Assembly: GCA_021812245.1 (NCBI GenBank)
Contig: JAKAOK010000006.1
Location: forward strand, 1 to 64,000
DNA length: 64,000 nucleotides
Origin: a bacterium
GTDB taxonomy: Bacteria > SZUA-79 > Acidulodesulfobacterales > Acidulodesulfobacteraceae
Direction of reading: 5' to 3'
In this document: positions 62,061-64,000 of the stretch, in pieces
How positions within the stretch are numbered: the first letter of the stretch is position 1
Layout of the letters: each line of letters opens with the position of its first letter
Position numbers and translations under genes: made by a program
The notes under the pieces: model-generated
Seen by the model: only the letters and a program-made list of their open reading frames with translations
Told to the model about the DNA's origin: nothing
Databases searched by the model: none

Positions 62061-62470
62061 TATAGCCCCCCTTTTATATTCGTTATAAAAAGCTTAGCGA
62101 GTATAAAACCGATAAAAACCAGACCTATGCCGAAGATATTAGAAGCAAGGATATTAATCAAGGCAATTTTATACTCCCCACCCCTAATAAGGTTAAAACT
62201 CTCTAGAGCGAAAGTGGAAAACGTCGTATAGCCCCCAATTATGCCTATAAATATCGGCGCTCTGAATGACGAGGGTATGTTCGATTCTTCAAAGAATCCC
62301 CATAAAAAACCTATTATAAATGCGCCCGAAAGATTTACTATGAGGGTGCCCAGCGGAAAAACGCCGTCCGAAAACCTGTCGCCTATGCCGGAAACCACAT
62401 AACGCAGGAGCGTTCCCGCGGCGCCTCCCAAAGCTATAAACAGCAGTTTAAACATAAGCGGCAAGCCCAC
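62060..62470 (-). CDS. crcB: Fluoride channel CrcB/Fluc
   Basis: 136 residues with four membrane helices. Conserved features are LGGAAGTLLRYVVSG, FPLGTLIVNLSGAFIIGF (the Asn in the pore) and GGYTTFSTFALES (Phe-box and sodium-site region). It exports toxic fluoride as a dual-topology dimer. Start is either GTG 62470 or ATG 62455 (MFKLLFIALGG); no ribosome-binding site decides, and ATG is plausible. No fluoride riboswitch fits in the 14-base gap upstream. Confidence 0.94.
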   Translation of the reverse strand: MGLPLMFKLLFIALGGAAGTLLRYVVSGIGDRFSDGVFPLGTLIVNLSGAFIIGFLWGFFEESNIPSSFRAPIFIGIIGGYTTFSTFALESFNLIRGGEYKIALINILASNIFGIGLVFIGFILAKLFITNIKGGL

Positions 62471-62484
62471 CGTATTTATTTACT

Positions 62485-62982
62485 TTAAATTAGTCTTTTA
62501 TGCGGTTTTTCATCCGCGGCGGAATCTTCAGCCGGTCCGGCTTCCGTCGTAAATACATGTATGCCGTGTTCGGCTTCGTTATGTACGTTATTATAATAAT
62601 AAGTAAAATTGCCTTTTAATTTATTTTTAAAATATTTAAATATCAAATATATTAGATAATAATTTAAGAATGGAATTAAAAAAAGAATAGCAATAAAATC
62701 GCTGATAAATCCCGGAATAAAAAATAATATTCCTGCTATAAAATAAGCTATTGATTTAATTAAATTTTTGTTTAATATTTTTCCGTTAGAAACATCGGCA
62801 ACGGCATTTTGAAAAGCGATATATTTTATTTTTTTTGTTATTATGTAACCGGCAATACTAAAAATGATTAAAAGTCCTGCAGTTGCGAGATAGCCGAGCC
62901 TTTCGGCTATCTCGACGAATACGTAAATTTCAAGTAATATATCTATAACGATTGCAAAGAAAATTTTTCCGAATAACCCCAT
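62485..62982 (-). CDS. fxsA: FxsA family membrane protein
   Basis: 165 residues. Membrane helices at about 5-25, 31-50 and 72-100 carry the FxsA pattern: DILLEIYVFVEIAERLGYLAT, LLIIFSIAGYIITKK, then LIKSIAYFIAGILFFIPGFISDFIAILFLIPFL. FxsA is a conserved inner-membrane protein of unclear function, first noted for suppressing phage F exclusion of T7. The C-terminal 45 residues are hydrophilic and variable. It is upstream of crcB on the same strand. Confidence 0.88.
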   Translation of the reverse strand: MGLFGKIFFAIVIDILLEIYVFVEIAERLGYLATAGLLIIFSIAGYIITKKIKYIAFQNAVADVSNGKILNKNLIKSIAYFIAGILFFIPGFISDFIAILFLIPFLNYYLIYLIFKYFKNKLKGNFTYYYNNVHNEAEHGIHVFTTEAGPAEDSAADEKPHKRLI

Positions 62983-63013
62983 TTATTTAATATACAACGA
63001 TTTTATATAATAA

Positions 63014-64000
63014 TCAAAATATTATTTTGTTTAAATCTACAATAAATGTATTTTTACCGTTCGAATATTTATATCTAATTTTTAATCCATGCTTTTCAAT
63101 TATCTGTTTAGTTATGTATAAACCCAGACCAAAGCCGTCTTTGTTTTTTACGTTTATGTCTTTTAAAAAAGGCTCGAACATAGCATCTTCCGCAATGGAC
63201 GGTTTGGCTCCTTCGTTTATAACGCTTAAAATGCCTTTTTCTACATTAACCGTTACTTTCTTATCCGTTCCAAATTTAACTGCGTTATCCAATAAATTTT
63301 TTATGCCTATGTTTAGCAGTTCGCAATCGGCTTTAACGGTATAATCATTATCGTCGGCTACAACGTTAATATAGGCGCCATTTTTCAAGAAAAGAAGTTC
63401 TTCCGCCCTGCTTAAAACATCCGTTAAATTACAGGGGGATAGATTCGGCATTTCATTGCCCGCCGCTATTTTTTCAGCCGCAAACAGCTCGTTTATTAGC
63501 ATTTCTAGTCTGTTAAAAATGTCGGAAAATACTCTTTTTTTGTTTCCTTCTTCGTCCTTTAATAGTTCTAAGGCAATTTTTCCTTTAGTAATAGGCGTTT
63601 TTAATTCATGAGCTATGTTCCTTATAAACCATACCCTTGTATTCATTGTTTTTTTAAGATTATCAATCGCATCTTTAAATTCTTTAGCCACGAAGCCTAT
63701 TTCATCCTTTCTTAAAATATATTCGTTTAAATTTACGTTTATATTGCCGTTTTTAAATTCTTCTATCTTTTTTCTCAATTTTCCGAGAGGTCTAATAGAA
63801 CGAAATATGCTGATATACAAAAGTATAAGGATGATATTTAAACTTAACCATGCCGCCGATAAAATCTTACGCTTACCGCTAATCCCCGAAGCTCTTTCAA
63901 ATAAAAAAGCGGTTTCCCCGGCTTTTGGCTTCAAGTATATGTATTTATTTCCGTTAAATGTTAATAAAGTAAGATAATAATTCAAGCGTGGAGGATTTCT
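63014..64000 (-). CDS. Sensor histidine kinase (5' end outside the window)
   Basis: The frame is open to the window edge, so the N-terminus is missing; TTG 63985 is the first start inside. The visible part has a membrane helix (about 42-62), a HAMP domain (IRPLGKLRKKIEEFKNG), the HisKA motif RNIAHELKTPITKGKIAL with the phosphorylated His, and an ATPase domain with NLLDNAVKFG and KDGFGLGLYITKQI. It would phosphorylate a response regulator, probably encoded just outside the window. The sequence resembles the ArsS-type short kinases, but the signal is unknown. Confidence 0.9.
   Translation of the reverse strand, partial: RNPPRLNYYLTLLTFNGNKYIYLKPKAGETAFLFERASGISGKRKILSAAWLSLNIILILLYISIFRSIRPLGKLRKKIEEFKNGNINVNLNEYILRKDEIGFVAKEFKDAIDNLKKTMNTRVWFIRNIAHELKTPITKGKIALELLKDEEGNKKRVFSDIFNRLEMLINELFAAEKIAAGNEMPNLSPCNLTDVLSRAEELLFLKNGAYINVVADDNDYTVKADCELLNIGIKNLLDNAVKFGTDKKVTVNVEKGILSVINEGAKPSIAEDAMFEPFLKDINVKNKDGFGLGLYITKQIIEKHGLKIRYKYSNGKNTFIVDLNKIIF

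Noticed and set aside
62471-62484. Fluoride riboswitch before crcB
   Set aside because: Only 14 bases separate crcB from fxsA, and the fxsA leader (62983-63013) is also too short.
1-64000. CRISPR arrays, rRNA genes, prophage or integrase genes
   Set aside because: No regularly spaced direct repeats, rRNA-like sequence, integrase or phage structural genes were seen on either strand.

Overview
The window is chromosomal DNA of an A+T-rich Gram-negative bacterium. Its core gene order (rpmF-plsX-fab-acpP-rpiB-glyA-nrdR-rib-nusB, ffh-rpsP-rimM-trmD-rplS, dnaX-ybaB-recR) and a pilV/W/X/Y1 minor-pilin cluster resemble deltaproteobacterial-grade (Desulfobacterota-like) genomes. That placement is an inference from synteny and gene content; no rRNA is present to confirm it.

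Layout. 1-1.6 kb: a decayed oxidoreductase tail, a HAD phosphatase and ssb. 1.8-8.0 kb: type IV pilus minor pilins and the PilY1 adhesin behind a clear sigma70-type promoter. 8.1-12.5 kb: an accessory island with two overlapping DNA methyltransferases and a large putative restriction endonuclease, preceded by a perfect 14-bp inverted repeat and followed by a frameshifted IS orfA remnant. 12.6-16.3 kb: plsC, an AbrB/PIN toxin-antitoxin pair whose toxin has a stop codon at a catalytic position, RNase J, and a 22-residue basic peptide gene. 16.3-22.8 kb: an IclR regulator, a diguanylate cyclase, AmrS, tRNA-Gln, a glyoxalase, a lone pseudopilin, a duplicated-Cys secreted protein and a hydroxyacid dehydrogenase. 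22.8-38.5 kb: ileS, tpiA, DsrE-like, hisS, a two-subunit pyruvate carboxylase, AmrB, gltX, rnhB, a split glutamine-dependent NAD synthetase and rsmI. 38.5-45.1 kb, minus strand: acyP, a His-tailed coiled-coil protein, the rplS/trmD/rimM/rpsP/ffh operon, then recR/ybaB/dnaX. 45.2-61.7 kb, plus strand: valS, rpmF, fatty-acid synthesis with FabK, rpiB, glyA, nrdR, riboflavin synthesis, nusB, a TusA-family gene with an in-frame UGA, and rph. 61.7-64 kb, minus strand: DUF190, CrcB, FxsA and a histidine kinase cut by the window edge.

How the genes work together. Most of the window is housekeeping: translation (four aminoacyl-tRNA synthetases, three ribosomal proteins, rRNA and tRNA modification), fatty acid and riboflavin synthesis, and anaplerosis. 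The accessory parts are the restriction-modification island, the toxin-antitoxin remnant, the pili and several small unassigned proteins.

The most notable observation is at 60.69-60.95 kb. A gene between nusB and rph encodes a TusA-like sulfur carrier in which the conserved active-site cysteine codon is UGA. The frame stays intact afterwards, and a hairpin with a bulged U and a GG-containing loop lies just downstream, like the E. coli fdhF SECIS. I read it as a candidate selenoprotein that ordinary gene calling would miss. Other points of interest are three copies of a GGGGACAGA/TCTGTCCCC palindrome (one inside amrB), a 135-bp inverted-repeat element exactly filling the gltX-rnhB gap, and archaeal-like ValRS and HisRS.
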